A DNA stretch of 11,079 nt from Candidatus Equibacterium intestinale (GCA_018064305.1 JAGHVP010000207.1:1-11079); one strand, 5' to 3'. Shown: positions 1-7,162, counted from the stretch's first letter. Notes: generated by a model from the sequence alone, not told the origin. Translations and numbers: made by a program.

Positions 1-1001
1 GAATATTGGAACATGAAGGCTGCGTCGAACTTCACCTGGCGGAACAGGTCGAGGGTGTCGGCGTGGTCTGCCTCTGTCTCACCGCAGAATCCTGCAATGA
101 CATCGGTGGTGATGGCGCAGTCGGGCATGATCTCGCGGATGCGTGCCACGCGCTGCAGATACCACTCGCGGGTGTGCTTGCGGTTCATCTTCTCCAGCAT
201 TGTGTTGCTGCCCGACTGTACGGGAAGGTGGATGTGCTTGCAGATATTGGGATATGCCGCCATTGTAAGCAGCACCTCGTCTTTCATATCCTTCGGATGT
301 GATGTAGAGAAGCGTACCCTCAGCAGTGGTGATATCTCTGCCACCATTGCCAGCAGGCGGGCGAAGGTGATGTCGCCGTAGCAGTACGAATCTACGTTCT
401 GCCCCAGGAGGTTTACCTCGCGGTAGCCGGCCTCGAACGCTTCACGGGCCTCTCTCACAATGCTTTCAGCATCGCGGCTGCGCTCGGCGCCTCTGGTGTA
501 GGGCACCACGCAGTACGAGCATACATTGTTGCAGCCGCGCATTATCGAAACGAACGCGCTCACACCGTTGCGGTCCATCCTCACGGGAGAGATGTCACCG
601 TAGGTCTCTTCGTGTGAGAGGAGGGTGTTGATCTGCTTCTCGCCGGTGGCCTCGAGTGCTTCCAGCAGGCGGGGCAGGTCGCGGTATGCGTCGGGACCGG
701 CCACCAGGTCGACTGTCTTGTTTTCCAGCAGCTTCTCTTTCAGGCGCTCTGCCATACAGCCTATCACACCCACCTTCAGGCTGCGGTTCTGCTTTTTCTG
801 CAGGCGGAAGAAATCAAGCCTGCCGAGTATGCGCTGCTCGGCATTGTCACGTATGGCACAGGTATTGATTAAGACCAGCCCGGCTTCAGATGGGTTGTCA
901 CACAGAGAGAAACCGTCTTTCTGCAGAATGGCCAGCACCACTTCGCTGTCATTCACATTCATCTGACAGCCGTATGTTTCGATAAATACAGTTTTATTCA
1001 T
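1..1001 (-). CDS. miaB: MiaB, tRNA-2-methylthio-N6-dimethylallyladenosine synthase (3' end outside window)
   Basis: MiaB is a radical-SAM methylthiotransferase. It adds a methylthio group to i6A37 of tRNAs that read codons starting with U, using two Fe-S clusters. The reading frame runs from an ATG at 1001 to the window edge, giving 333 codons. The N-terminal UPF0004 domain shows its three cluster cysteines, C12 (ETYGCQMN), C48 (INTCAIRDNAEQR) and C82 (IGCMAER). The radical-SAM motif is C157-x3-C161-x2-C164 (RGCNNVCSYCVVPYTRG). The SAM-domain segments NLLGQNVDSY, STSHPKD, HLPVQSGS and TDVIAGFCGET follow. The YGCQMN and NTCAIRDNAEQR signatures favour MiaB over RimO or MtaB. The remainder of the radical-SAM domain and the TRAM domain lie outside the window. 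The gene is transcribed away from the lipoprotein-SPOR-rpoN operon and shares a 90-bp control region with it. Confidence 0.96.
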   Translation of the reverse strand, partial: MNKTVFIETYGCQMNVNDSEVVLAILQKDGFSLCDNPSEAGLVLINTCAIRDNAEQRILGRLDFFRLQKKQNRSLKVGVIGCMAERLKEKLLENKTVDLVAGPDAYRDLPRLLEALEATGEKQINTLLSHEETYGDISPVRMDRNGVSAFVSIMRGCNNVCSYCVVPYTRGAERSRDAESIVREAREAFEAGYREVNLLGQNVDSYCYGDITFARLLAMVAEISPLLRVRFSTSHPKDMKDEVLLTMAAYPNICKHIHLPVQSGSNTMLEKMNRKHTREWYLQRVARIREIMPDCAITTDVIAGFCGETEADHADTLDLFRQVKFDAAFMFQY

Positions 1002-1014
1002 TTGTCGGTTTTTT

Positions 1015-1034
1015 AGAAACTGCCTGCAGTTTCT
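1015..1034. repeat. 20-bp palindrome in the miaB leader (AGAAACTGC-CT-GCAGTTTCT)
   Basis: Two perfect 9-bp arms, AGAAACTGC and GCAGTTTCT, are separated by 2 bp. The site lies between the predicted miaB -7 element and the miaB start codon. As RNA it would form an 8-bp stem with a 4-nt loop at the very 5' end of the miaB message. As DNA it has the symmetry of a dimeric repressor site. No T-tract follows on either strand, so it does not look like an intrinsic terminator. Confidence 0.55.
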
Positions 1035-1041
1035 TACGACG

Positions 1042-1073
1042 CGAAATTAGTTTTTTCTTATATTTGTTCCAAA
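1042..1073 (-). promoter_or_regulatory. Probable Bacteroidota-type promoter of miaB
   Basis: Read on the minus strand, TTTG (1070-1073) is followed after 20 bp by TAATTTCG (1042-1049). This differs at one position from the -7 consensus TAnnTTTG of Bacteroidota housekeeping promoters, and the spacing is normal. The predicted transcript would start near 1036-1038, so it would begin at or next to the palindrome at 1015-1034 and carry a leader of about 35 nt. The one mismatch and the lack of experimental data limit confidence. Confidence 0.5.
1059..1066 (+). promoter_or_regulatory. Probable -7 element (TATATTTG) of the lipoprotein-SPOR-rpoN operon
   Basis: TATATTTG is an exact match to the Bacteroidota -7 consensus TAnnTTTG and lies 26 bp upstream of the ATG at 1092. 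I see no good TTTG/TTG box 19-21 bp upstream, where the sequence is a TTCTTACG stretch, so the promoter may be weak or depend on an activator. The element lies inside the spacer of the opposing miaB promoter, so polymerase could probably occupy only one of the two at a time. Confidence 0.5.
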
Positions 1074-1091
1074 ATAGAGTTTGAAAGTATT

Positions 1092-1589
1092 ATGAGGCGT
1101 ATCAAATTATTCGTTCTTCTTGCAGCCTGCCTTATGTTGGGCGCCTGCGGAAATATCGCTGACAAGATTACTGTCAACGGTTATTCACTTGAAAAATTCA
1201 AGGAGCTTGACCTTGCAGGCAAGCAGTTCTCATTTGTCACCAACCTGGTGCTCGATGCAGAGAACCAGTCGGGGCATAATATCGAGTTGAAAGAGTGCAG
1301 CGCTGTGCTCTACAACCGCCGCGGCCACAAGATTGCATCGGCAGTGTCTGACGACACCCGCCGCCATGTCCTCCATAAGAAAGAGGCCGAGCAGGTTACA
1401 ATACCCCTCAGGGTTGAGTTTGAAAATGCCATCGCAGCCCTTACGGTAATCAATATGAATGTAGAGAACCTGGAGGCGAAGGAATACAAGCTCGATTACG
1501 ACTGCGTTGTAAAGGTGGGGCCCATCTCCAAGAGATTCAAGGAAAAAGGTGCTTCAGTGGCAGAACTTTTAGGGAAACTGCAGAAATGA
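1092..1589 (+). CDS. LEA14-like (LEA type 2) lipoprotein
   Basis: This is a predicted 165-residue lipoprotein of unknown exact role. The start MRRIKLFVLLAACLMLGAC is a lipoprotein signal peptide: two Arg and a Lys, a hydrophobic stretch, then the lipobox LGAC with the acylated cysteine at C19. The mature part has the pattern of a single LEA14/WHy-type beta-sandwich domain. Near residues 45-60 there is a hydrophobic strand plus an Asn-rich turn (FVTNLVLDAENQSGHNIEL). A middle strand reads SAVLYNRRGHKIASA, and VTIPLRVEF lies around residues 96-104. The fold assignment rests on this pattern alone. The gene opens an operon: its TGA overlaps the next ATG (ATGA, 1586-1589), and rpoN follows. An envelope-facing structural or stress role is an inference from the neighbours. 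Confidence 0.8.
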   Translation: MRRIKLFVLLAACLMLGACGNIADKITVNGYSLEKFKELDLAGKQFSFVTNLVLDAENQSGHNIELKECSAVLYNRRGHKIASAVSDDTRRHVLHKKEAEQVTIPLRVEFENAIAALTVINMNVENLEAKEYKLDYDCVVKVGPISKRFKEKGASVAELLGKLQK

Positions 1590-2104
1590 GAAAGCTGAAG
1601 ATACTGGCGCTGTTGCTTCTCTGCCCCCTGGCTGCCTTTGCACAGAATCCTGTGCAGCAGGAAGAGGCCGAGCCGGTGGATATGACCTATGCCGGGCAGC
1701 CGGCGGTTGACTCATCACTGGCCGGCAAGAGCATCTTCAATGTGCTCAAGAGTGGAAATACAGGCAGGGCAGGCAAGGTTGAAGTGGTACAGAGCCCTGC
1801 TGTGGCGAAGGCCATGGAAAACCATATCGCCCGCAACGCCTCCAAGAAGATGCACGGCTACCGCATCCGCATATTCTTCGACAACGGGCAGAACGCCCGT
1901 GCCAAATCAGAGAGTGTGGTGGGTGCTTTCAGTGCGCAGCATCCCGGTGTGGGTGTCTACCGCGACTATGAAAACCCCTACTTCAGGGTTACTGTGGGCG
2001 ATTTCCGCACCAGGCGCGACGCCACCCGGTTCCTCAATTCCATCAAGTGGCAGTATCCCACCGGATTCATTGTAAAGGAAACGATCAAATATCCAATGCT
2101 TTAG
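1586..2104 (+). CDS. Exported SPOR-domain protein
   Basis: This 172-residue protein has a Sec signal peptide (MRKLKILALLLLCPLAAFA, likely cut after A19; the upstream LLLC is not a proper lipobox). A low-complexity linker rich in Glu, Gln, Pro and Ala follows. A SPOR-like domain lies at the C-terminus, roughly residues 91-166. Its hallmarks are the first strand GYRIRIFFDNGQNARAKSE, the central YRDYENPYFRVTVGDFRTRRDA and the last strand GFIVKE. SPOR domains bind denuded glycan strands of peptidoglycan, often at the division septum. The protein is therefore predicted to be periplasmic and cell-wall associated. It is coupled to the lipoprotein upstream by an ATGA overlap and lies 9 bp before rpoN, so the three genes are probably one transcript. 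A division role is plausible but not shown by this sequence. Confidence 0.87.
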   Translation: MRKLKILALLLLCPLAAFAQNPVQQEEAEPVDMTYAGQPAVDSSLAGKSIFNVLKSGNTGRAGKVEVVQSPAVAKAMENHIARNASKKMHGYRIRIFFDNGQNARAKSESVVGAFSAQHPGVGVYRDYENPYFRVTVGDFRTRRDATRFLNSIKWQYPTGFIVKETIKYPML

Positions 2105-2113
2105 GAATCTATC

Positions 2114-3544
2114 ATGGCAAAACAGAGTTTGACACAGGAGATGAAGCTTACACAGAAGCTTTCTCCGCTTCAGATACAGACCATCAAGCTTCTGGAGCTC
2201 CCCACCCTGGAGCTTGCAGAGCGTATCCAGCGCGAGCTGGAAGACAATCCTGTGCTGGACGAAGTTGTGAATGAAGATCCCGAAGACGACACTCCCAAGA
2301 ATGTGGCCCTCGACGACAAGCAGTCAGATTCGAACGAACCCATTCCTTCATATAAGCTCCGTGCCGACAACTACAGCAAGGACAAAGACATAAAAGATCC
2401 TCTCTACACCAGGATTTCGGTAAAAGAGAGCTTCCATCAGAGTCTGGTGGAGCAGCTCGGCTATGTGCATCTCGACGAGAGGCAGCACCAGGTAGCGCTC
2501 TTCGTGATAGGAATGCTCGACGACGACGGCTATCTGCGCCGCGACCTTGAAAGCCTCAGCGACGACATATCCTTCAAGCTTTCAATGGAAGTTCCGGTAG
2601 ATGAGCTGGAAGAGGTGCTGAAAGTGATCCAGACTTTCGACCCGGCAGGAGTGGGGGCGCGCGACGTTCAGGAATGTCTCCAGCTGCAGCTTGAGGCAAA
2701 GGAGCCCAGCGAAAACCGCGACCTGGCCATGAAAGTGCTTTCAGAGCATTTCGAGTCACTGACGCGACGCCACTACGACAAGATCATGTCAAAGCTTGAC
2801 ATAGATGAAGAGAAGCTGCGCAGCGTGCTTGCCGAAATCACTTGCCTCAATCCTCATCCCGGCGGACAGCTCGACGACACCTACCAGGACCAGGCCCATC
2901 AGATTGTGCCCGACTTCATAATCACTCCCGACGAGATGAGCGGCGAGCTCAAGATTGTGTTGCCCAAGTTCAACGTGCCCGAGATCCGCGTCAACAAAGT
3001 GTACGACAAGATGCTTGACATCCCTTCGAATGCCAGCAAGGCAGAGAAAGAGGCTACAGCGTTCATAAAGCAGAAATACAATTCCGCAAAATGGTTTGTA
3101 GAGGCGCTCAAGCAGCGCGAGAAGACCCTGCGCAACACCATGACCGCCATCTTCAACTACCAGCGCGATTTCTTCACCGAAGGAGATGAGGCTCTTATCA
3201 AGCCCATGGTGCTCAAGGATATAGCAGAGATAACCAACCTTGACATCTCCACCATCTCACGTGTGGTTGCAAGCAAATATGTCCAGACTCCGTTCGGAAT
3301 ATATTCCCTCAAGTTCTTCTTCTCTGAAGGCCTTGCCACACAGTCGGGCGAAGAGGCCTCCACCCGCGAGATCAAGAGCATCATGAAAGAGAGCATCGGA
3401 GCTGAAGACAAGCACAAACCCCTTACCGACGAGCAGCTGGTTGAGGTCCTGAAGGCAAAAGGCTACGAAGTGGCGCGCCGCACCGTGGCAAAATACCGCG
3501 ACATGCTCGACATCCCCATCGCACGCCTGCGCAAAGAGCTCTAG
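2114..3544 (+). CDS. rpoN: RpoN, RNA polymerase sigma-54 factor
   Basis: Sigma-54 directs RNA polymerase to -24/-12 promoters and needs an AAA+ activator to open them. The 476 residues match the usual length. Region I, which contacts the activator, is at about 2-50 (QEMKLTQKLSPLQIQTIKLLELP and ELEDNPVLDE). An acidic linker covers about 51-95. The core-binding region includes FDPAGVGARD (175-184) and LNPHPG (245-250). The helix-turn-helix lies near 366-391 (LKDIAEITNLDISTISRVVASKYVQ), followed by the conserved QTPFGIYSLKFFFS. The RpoN box ARRTVAKYRD is at 454-463. Nothing appears truncated. The gene is last in an operon with two envelope proteins. Its stop codon shares CTAG with that of radC on the other strand. 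No enhancer-binding activator is present in this window, so its targets cannot be inferred here. Confidence 0.97.
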   Translation: MAKQSLTQEMKLTQKLSPLQIQTIKLLELPTLELAERIQRELEDNPVLDEVVNEDPEDDTPKNVALDDKQSDSNEPIPSYKLRADNYSKDKDIKDPLYTRISVKESFHQSLVEQLGYVHLDERQHQVALFVIGMLDDDGYLRRDLESLSDDISFKLSMEVPVDELEEVLKVIQTFDPAGVGARDVQECLQLQLEAKEPSENRDLAMKVLSEHFESLTRRHYDKIMSKLDIDEEKLRSVLAEITCLNPHPGGQLDDTYQDQAHQIVPDFIITPDEMSGELKIVLPKFNVPEIRVNKVYDKMLDIPSNASKAEKEATAFIKQKYNSAKWFVEALKQREKTLRNTMTAIFNYQRDFFTEGDEALIKPMVLKDIAEITNLDISTISRVVASKYVQTPFGIYSLKFFFSEGLATQSGEEASTREIKSIMKESIGAEDKHKPLTDEQLVEVLKAKGYEVARRTVAKYRDMLDIPIARLRKEL

Positions 3545-4230
3545 CAGCCGTCGCTGAAACTGAAGTATTTCCCGTTATCACCCATTATCACATGGTCCAG
3601 AAGGGCTATGTCCAGCAGTGCAAGCGCCTCTTTAAGCGAGGCTGTCACTTTCATGTCCTGTCCGCCGGGACGCAGGTTGCCGCTTGGATGGTTGTGGGTG
3701 ATGATTATTCCGCTGGCCATCTTCTCTATGGCGCGCTTGGTTATGATCTTGACATCCATGACTGTGCTTGAGATGCCTCCCGTGCTGATGCACTCTTTCG
3801 AGATGACGCGGTTAGACCGGTTGAGGTAGATCACCCAGCACTCTTCGTGGTCGAGCCCGGCAAAGTGAGGAGCCATATATCCGGCAACGTCCTTCGGACA
3901 CGAGATGGTAGGGGTGGCAGGTGAATCGGATGTCATCCTCCTGCCTATTTCAAATGCCGCAGTGAGGCTGGCCAGCTTGGTGGTGCCCACTCCCTTCACG
4001 GCCAGCAGCCTCTCTTTCGAGGTGTTGCTGAGGTCGCGCAGAGAGTTGCCTGCCAGGTCCAGGATTTCTCCGGCCAGCGCAACCGCGCTCTTTTCTCCGC
4101 TGCCAGTGTGTATCAGAACAGCCAGAAGCTCTGCATTCGTGAGTGCGCCCGCCCCTCTGGCCATCAGTTTCTCAACGGGGCGCTCTTCTTCTCTCCAATC
4201 CTTGATTGACTTGTGTGTAGTCTGACCCAT
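3541..4230 (-). CDS. radC: RadC family JAMM/MPN-domain protein
   Basis: This 229-residue protein is a typical full-length RadC. The N-terminal part contains IKDWREEERPVEKLMARGAGALTNAELLAVLI and a helix-hairpin-helix (LAVKGVGTTKL, about 76-86). The C-terminal MPN domain carries the metal-binding JAMM motif with H179 and H181 (THNHPSGN), S183 and D192, plus an upstream acidic residue in DHEECWVIYLN (E129 or E130). The name comes from an old link to DNA repair that was later traced to another gene. The biochemical role of RadC remains unsettled, so a repair function should not be assumed. The ATG at 4230 lies just downstream of the rpsT terminator. I see no clear promoter of its own in the 16 bp between them, so readthrough or an overlapping promoter is possible. 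The 3' end overlaps rpoN by 4 bp, tail to tail. Confidence 0.95.
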   Translation of the reverse strand: MGQTTHKSIKDWREEERPVEKLMARGAGALTNAELLAVLIHTGSGEKSAVALAGEILDLAGNSLRDLSNTSKERLLAVKGVGTTKLASLTAAFEIGRRMTSDSPATPTISCPKDVAGYMAPHFAGLDHEECWVIYLNRSNRVISKECISTGGISSTVMDVKIITKRAIEKMASGIIITHNHPSGNLRPGGQDMKVTASLKEALALLDIALLDHVIMGDNGKYFSFSDGC

Positions 4231-4246
4231 AATGTATATAAAACGA

Positions 4247-4274
4247 AAAAACTCCTCAAATCTGAGGAGTTTTT
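4247..4274 (-). terminator. Intrinsic terminator after rpsT, possibly bidirectional
   Basis: ACTCCTCA (4251-4258) and TGAGGAGT (4263-4270) form an 8-bp stem around a 4-nt AATC loop. A/T flanks (4247-4250 with 4271-4274) extend it to 12 bp. Read on the minus strand, the stem is followed by a run of six T, which is the classic form, and it lies 27 bp past the rpsT stop. The other strand shows four T after the stem, so some activity in that direction is possible. Confidence 0.87.
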
Positions 4275-4301
4275 CATAAAAAGCGGGTCTAAAAACTCAA
4301 A

Positions 4302-4556
4302 TTATGCGAGCTTGTTGATGTAGAGAGCGATTCCGCTTTTCAAATTGGCAGCTTTGTTTTTGTGAATGATGTTAACTTTTGCAAGTTTGTCAATCATTGC
4401 ATAAACCTTGGGGGCCATTGCCTCTGCGGCTGCTTTGTCGGTTGTGTTACGGATAGCCTTGATGGCGTTCCTTGTTGTTTTTGCATAATACTTGTTATGC
4501 AATCTGCGTGTCTCGCTCTGGCGATAACGCTTGTCTGCTGATGCGTGATTTGCCAT
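4302..4556 (-). CDS. rpsT: 30S ribosomal protein S20 (bS20)
   Basis: S20 binds 16S rRNA in the body of the 30S subunit and is a primary assembly protein. The 84-residue sequence is short, basic and helical: MANHASADKRYRQSETRRLHNKYYAKTTRNAIKAIR, then KVYAMIDKLAKVNIIHKNKAANLKSGIALYINKLA. The N-terminal MANHxSAxKRxRQ and the IIHKNKAANLKS segment are diagnostic, and length is normal. The start lies 24 bp after the tRNA-Glu gene. No promoter motif is visible in that AT-rich gap, so rpsT is probably made from the tRNA-Glu promoter at 4680-4710. The message must then be separated from the tRNA by processing. A strong terminator follows. Confidence is high because both family motifs and the start context agree. 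Confidence 0.97.
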   Translation of the reverse strand: MANHASADKRYRQSETRRLHNKYYAKTTRNAIKAIRNTTDKAAAEAMAPKVYAMIDKLAKVNIIHKNKAANLKSGIALYINKLA

Positions 4557-4580
4557 TATATTAATTTTTTATATTATTAG

Positions 4581-4652
4581 TAGTGGGTAGGGGAATCGAA
4601 CCCCTATTGCAAGAATGAAAATCTTGAGTCCTAACCGTTAGACGAACCCACC
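4581..4652 (-). tRNA. tRNA-Glu (anticodon UUC)
   Basis: A full cloverleaf of 72 nt can be folded on the minus strand. The acceptor arms are GGTGGGT/ACCCACT with a G1-U72 wobble, and the discriminator is A. The D arm is GTC-TAACGGTTAG-GAC. The anticodon arm is CAAGA-TTTTCAT-TCTTG, with TTC in the centre of the loop. The T arm is AGGGG-TTCGATT-CCCCT. The CCA end is not encoded, so it must be added by nucleotidyltransferase. It reads GAA and GAG codons. It is the first gene of a two-gene unit with rpsT. Confidence 0.97.
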
Positions 4653-4679
4653 CTCTATAAGCCTTAAAATAAGGGAGTG

Positions 4680-4710
4680 CAAAGGTAGCCAAAAATTTGC
4701 TTTATCCAAA
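4680..4710 (-). promoter_or_regulatory. Promoter of the tRNA-Glu-rpsT unit
   Basis: On the minus strand a TTTG box (4707-4710) is followed after exactly 19 bp by TACCTTTG (4680-4687), an exact match to TAnnTTTG. This is the best promoter in the window. The expected start site is near 4674-4676, giving a tRNA 5' leader of about 22-24 nt for RNase P to remove. The TTTG box begins 8 bp after the stop codon of the upstream DUF4837 gene. Confidence 0.82.
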
Positions 4711-4717
4711 TTTATTT

Positions 4718-5716
4718 TTAAATTGCTTCCAAATTATTCCAGTCAAACGAGTAAAGCAGGCTTTCAACCTGGCGGATATACGGCCTCTTTTCATATTTCG
4801 GAGCATATACAAACGCATCCATCGTTATCACCCACTGACCGTCTCTGCTCAGGAAAGAGTGAGATACGAACGGTCCGCCCATAAAGTCGTTGTAGGCTTC
4901 CCAAAGGCCGCGCATCTCCACTATCTCCCTGCCGTTCAGCGTGATATTTTCGTATCCCGGGAAGATTGTGGGGTTCAGGATCATGTAGCTGTTGTCGGTC
5001 ATGCAGGGAATCTGCGCCATTGTGATCTCGTTGCGCTTTGCAGCAAGTGCCTCGGGAGTGAGGTCTGCTTCCGATGTGCAGGGATATTTCCAGACAAGGA
5101 TGCCCTGGATGGTGAAAGTGGTCTCGTTCGAGATCCAGAGGAAGTTTTCGGCTTCTTTCTTTACGGTGAATCCTTTGGGGAAATAGGGCGAGCCGCCTAT
5201 CATCCCGTTGACTTTTGTACGCAGGGCGGCGTTTTCGCTTGCTTTGCTGTTTGCAATCACACGGGCCCTCTCGGCATCTGCCAGCAGACGCAGTATCTCA
5301 CTGCCTTTCTGGCTTATCACCTCGGCTGCGGCTGCACCGTCATGTGCCTCTACCTTCAATACAATCTGCGGAGCTGCCCACACGTTGTTGCCAATCACAA
5401 ACTTGCTTTCGGTGTATGACTCCTCAGTGTCAATGATAATTATGTTGCGGTGCACCTGGAAAATCTTGTTGAATGCCTGCTGCGGCACATTGATCAGGTC
5501 GTACATAGGTTCTGCCTGAGGCAGGTAGGGCACCTCTTCTGTCAGAAGGTCTCTGATAGTGTTGCCGGGCTCCGACTCCCACTCGACCTTCGAGCATACC
5601 ACAGCCACTTCGCCGGCCTTGCCGCTGATTGACGGGAGGATGGTTTCTCCGCTGCCCTTGCACCCCGCAAGGAGCGCTCCAGCCAGAATTATTGCAAATG
5701 TGAATTTGAATTTCAT
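4718..5716 (-). CDS. DUF4837 family lipoprotein
   Basis: This is a predicted 332-residue lipoprotein. The start MKFKFTFAIILAGALLAGC is a lipoprotein signal with lipobox LAGC and acylated C19. The rest is a soluble domain. Recognisable parts are LPSISGKAGEVAVVCSKVEWE near the mature N-terminus, IRDLLTEEVPYLPQAEPMYDLINVPQQAFNKIFQVHRNIIIID, and a C-terminal half with LWEAYNDFMGGPFVSHSFLSRDGQWVITMDAFVYAPKYEKRPYIRQVESLLYSF. These resemble the DUF4837 family of Bacteroidota, which has no established function; the assignment is from memory of family features. It is the last gene of the M23-dxr-rseP operon, 18 bp after rseP, and would sit outside the inner membrane. A role in envelope quality control with RseP is only a guess from position. 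No terminator is visible before the tRNA-Glu promoter. Confidence 0.85.
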   Translation of the reverse strand: MKFKFTFAIILAGALLAGCKGSGETILPSISGKAGEVAVVCSKVEWESEPGNTIRDLLTEEVPYLPQAEPMYDLINVPQQAFNKIFQVHRNIIIIDTEESYTESKFVIGNNVWAAPQIVLKVEAHDGAAAAEVISQKGSEILRLLADAERARVIANSKASENAALRTKVNGMIGGSPYFPKGFTVKKEAENFLWISNETTFTIQGILVWKYPCTSEADLTPEALAAKRNEITMAQIPCMTDNSYMILNPTIFPGYENITLNGREIVEMRGLWEAYNDFMGGPFVSHSFLSRDGQWVITMDAFVYAPKYEKRPYIRQVESLLYSFDWNNLEAI

Positions 5717-5734
5717 ATGATGATTTTAAAATTG

Positions 5735-7156
5735 TCAGAACAGACTGCGTATGTCGTTGCCGAAGGCAAGCACCATCAGGGCGAGGAGGAAGATCATACC
5801 GATGGTCTGGGCCACCTCAAGGAACTTGTCGCTGGGCTTGTGTCCGGTGAGTATCTCTACGAAGATAAACAGTATGTGGCCGCCGTCCAGCCCTGGTATG
5901 GGCACTATGTTAAGCACGGCCAGCATGATAGAGAGCATTGCGCAGAGGCTCCATACCCGCTCCCAGTCCCATGTGCCGGGGAATATGCGGCCTATGGTGA
6001 TGAAGCTGCCCACACTCTTGTATGCCTTGGTCTTGGGTGAGAAGATCAGGCCGAGGTCTTTGGCGTAGCTCTTTATATATGCGCAGGCCTTCTTTATGCC
6101 GGCGGGGATTGCGGGGAAGAACTTGTATTTGTTGTAGGTGACGTTGAAAAACTTGGTGAGGTCGTTTTCAAGAAGCACCTGGACCATACCGGTGGTGTCT
6201 ACCTGCAGACCCACTTCGGCAACGCTGCCGGCGCGGTCTACAGCCACGCTGATAGAATCTCCCTTGTGATCTTTCAGGGCGGCCTGGATATCCTGCACCA
6301 GACACATCTCCTCGCCGTTCAAGGCAACGACTTTGTCACCGCTCTGCAGGCCTGAATCCTCGTTGATCGAATTCTCTGCGAAGCCTGCCACAACAAATGG
6401 ATATGCAAGCGCGAACATTCCGGGCGAATTGAGCATCTGCGGGATATACTCTTCACCGATGCTGATTTTTACGGTATCCTGGCCGCGGAGCACCAGCGCT
6501 TCGGTGGCCTTGGAGTGAAGCAGTTCTATCTGCAGCTGTGAGAAGTCATCCACAGGCTTGCCGTCGAAGCTCAGGATGCGGTCGCCGTTGCGGAAGCCGA
6601 GCTCATACGAGAGGTCGTTCACGGCAATACCGTAGACAGCGTCGTCGTTGCGCAGGTATTCCTCGCCCCAGTGGTGCAGCACTGCCGCATAGAGCCCGAT
6701 GGCCAGCAGGAAGTTGAAGAACACACCTCCGAACATAATCAGGAATCTCTGCCATGCGGGTTTGGTGCGCATCTCCCACGGCTGCGGCTCTTTGCAGAGG
6801 TCGTCGGCACTCTTGGTCTCGTCTACCATACCTGCTATCGCGCAGTAGCCTCCCAGGGGCACCCAGCCTATGCCGTACTCGGTGTTGTCGGGATATTTGC
6901 GCCAGTCGTCGTCGCTGAGGGTGCTGAGGTCGGCGTCGGGAGGCAGCATCTCTGTGTTCTTGGAGAAGAACTTGCAGTGGAGCCTGCCGTTGAACCATTT
7001 GCATTTGAAAATAGAGAACCTGGGGTTGAAGAACATATAGAACTGGTCAACCCTTGTCTTGAAGAGTTTTGCAAAAAGGTAGTGGCCGAACTCGTGAACC
7101 AGCACGAGCAGTGAAAGGGCGAATATTACTTGGATTATCTTTACAAATAGTACCAT
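5735..7156 (-). CDS. rseP: RseP, site-2 intramembrane zinc metalloprotease
   Basis: RseP-type proteases cut single-pass membrane proteins inside the bilayer, for example anti-sigma factors and leftover signal peptides. This 473-residue protein shows the zinc motif HEFGH at 21-25 in the first membrane helix (LLVLVHEFGHYLFAKLF). The third zinc ligand lies in NIVPIPGLDGG, with D424. A GxxxP-like loop WVPLGGYCAIAGMVDE is near 98-112. Other membrane helices lie around 136-160, 402-422 and 445-468. Two PDZ-like domains fill the periplasmic loop: IAVNDLSYELGFRNGDRILSFDGKPV at about 177-202, and a second centred on SGLQSGDKVVALNGEEM at about 268-284. All catalytic residues are present. It follows dxr by 6 bp, an order known in many bacteria. 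In this operon its closest possible partners are the M23 protein and the DUF4837 lipoprotein. Confidence 0.95.
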   Translation of the reverse strand: MVLFVKIIQVIFALSLLVLVHEFGHYLFAKLFKTRVDQFYMFFNPRFSIFKCKWFNGRLHCKFFSKNTEMLPPDADLSTLSDDDWRKYPDNTEYGIGWVPLGGYCAIAGMVDETKSADDLCKEPQPWEMRTKPAWQRFLIMFGGVFFNFLLAIGLYAAVLHHWGEEYLRNDDAVYGIAVNDLSYELGFRNGDRILSFDGKPVDDFSQLQIELLHSKATEALVLRGQDTVKISIGEEYIPQMLNSPGMFALAYPFVVAGFAENSINEDSGLQSGDKVVALNGEEMCLVQDIQAALKDHKGDSISVAVDRAGSVAEVGLQVDTTGMVQVLLENDLTKFFNVTYNKYKFFPAIPAGIKKACAYIKSYAKDLGLIFSPKTKAYKSVGSFITIGRIFPGTWDWERVWSLCAMLSIMLAVLNIVPIPGLDGGHILFIFVEILTGHKPSDKFLEVAQTIGMIFLLALMVLAFGNDIRSLF

Positions 7157-7162
7157 CTTGTG

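Noticed and set aside
6..966. Plus-strand ORFs of up to 122 codons at the left end
   Set aside because: They are antisense shadows of miaB, whose minus-strand frame is continuous and carries all Fe-S motifs.
1015..1034. The palindrome as an intrinsic terminator
   Set aside because: No T-tract follows on either strand and it lies upstream of both genes, not after one.
4231..4246. A radC promoter between the rpsT terminator and the radC start
   Set aside because: TATACATT with a TTTG in the terminator loop has wrong spacing and several mismatches; no promoter is claimed.
4697..5419. A 240-codon plus-strand ORF (MLYPNLFLNCFQIIPVKR...)
   Set aside because: It is antisense to the DUF4837 lipoprotein, has no recognisable domain, and is rich in Cys and His as expected from a shadow frame.
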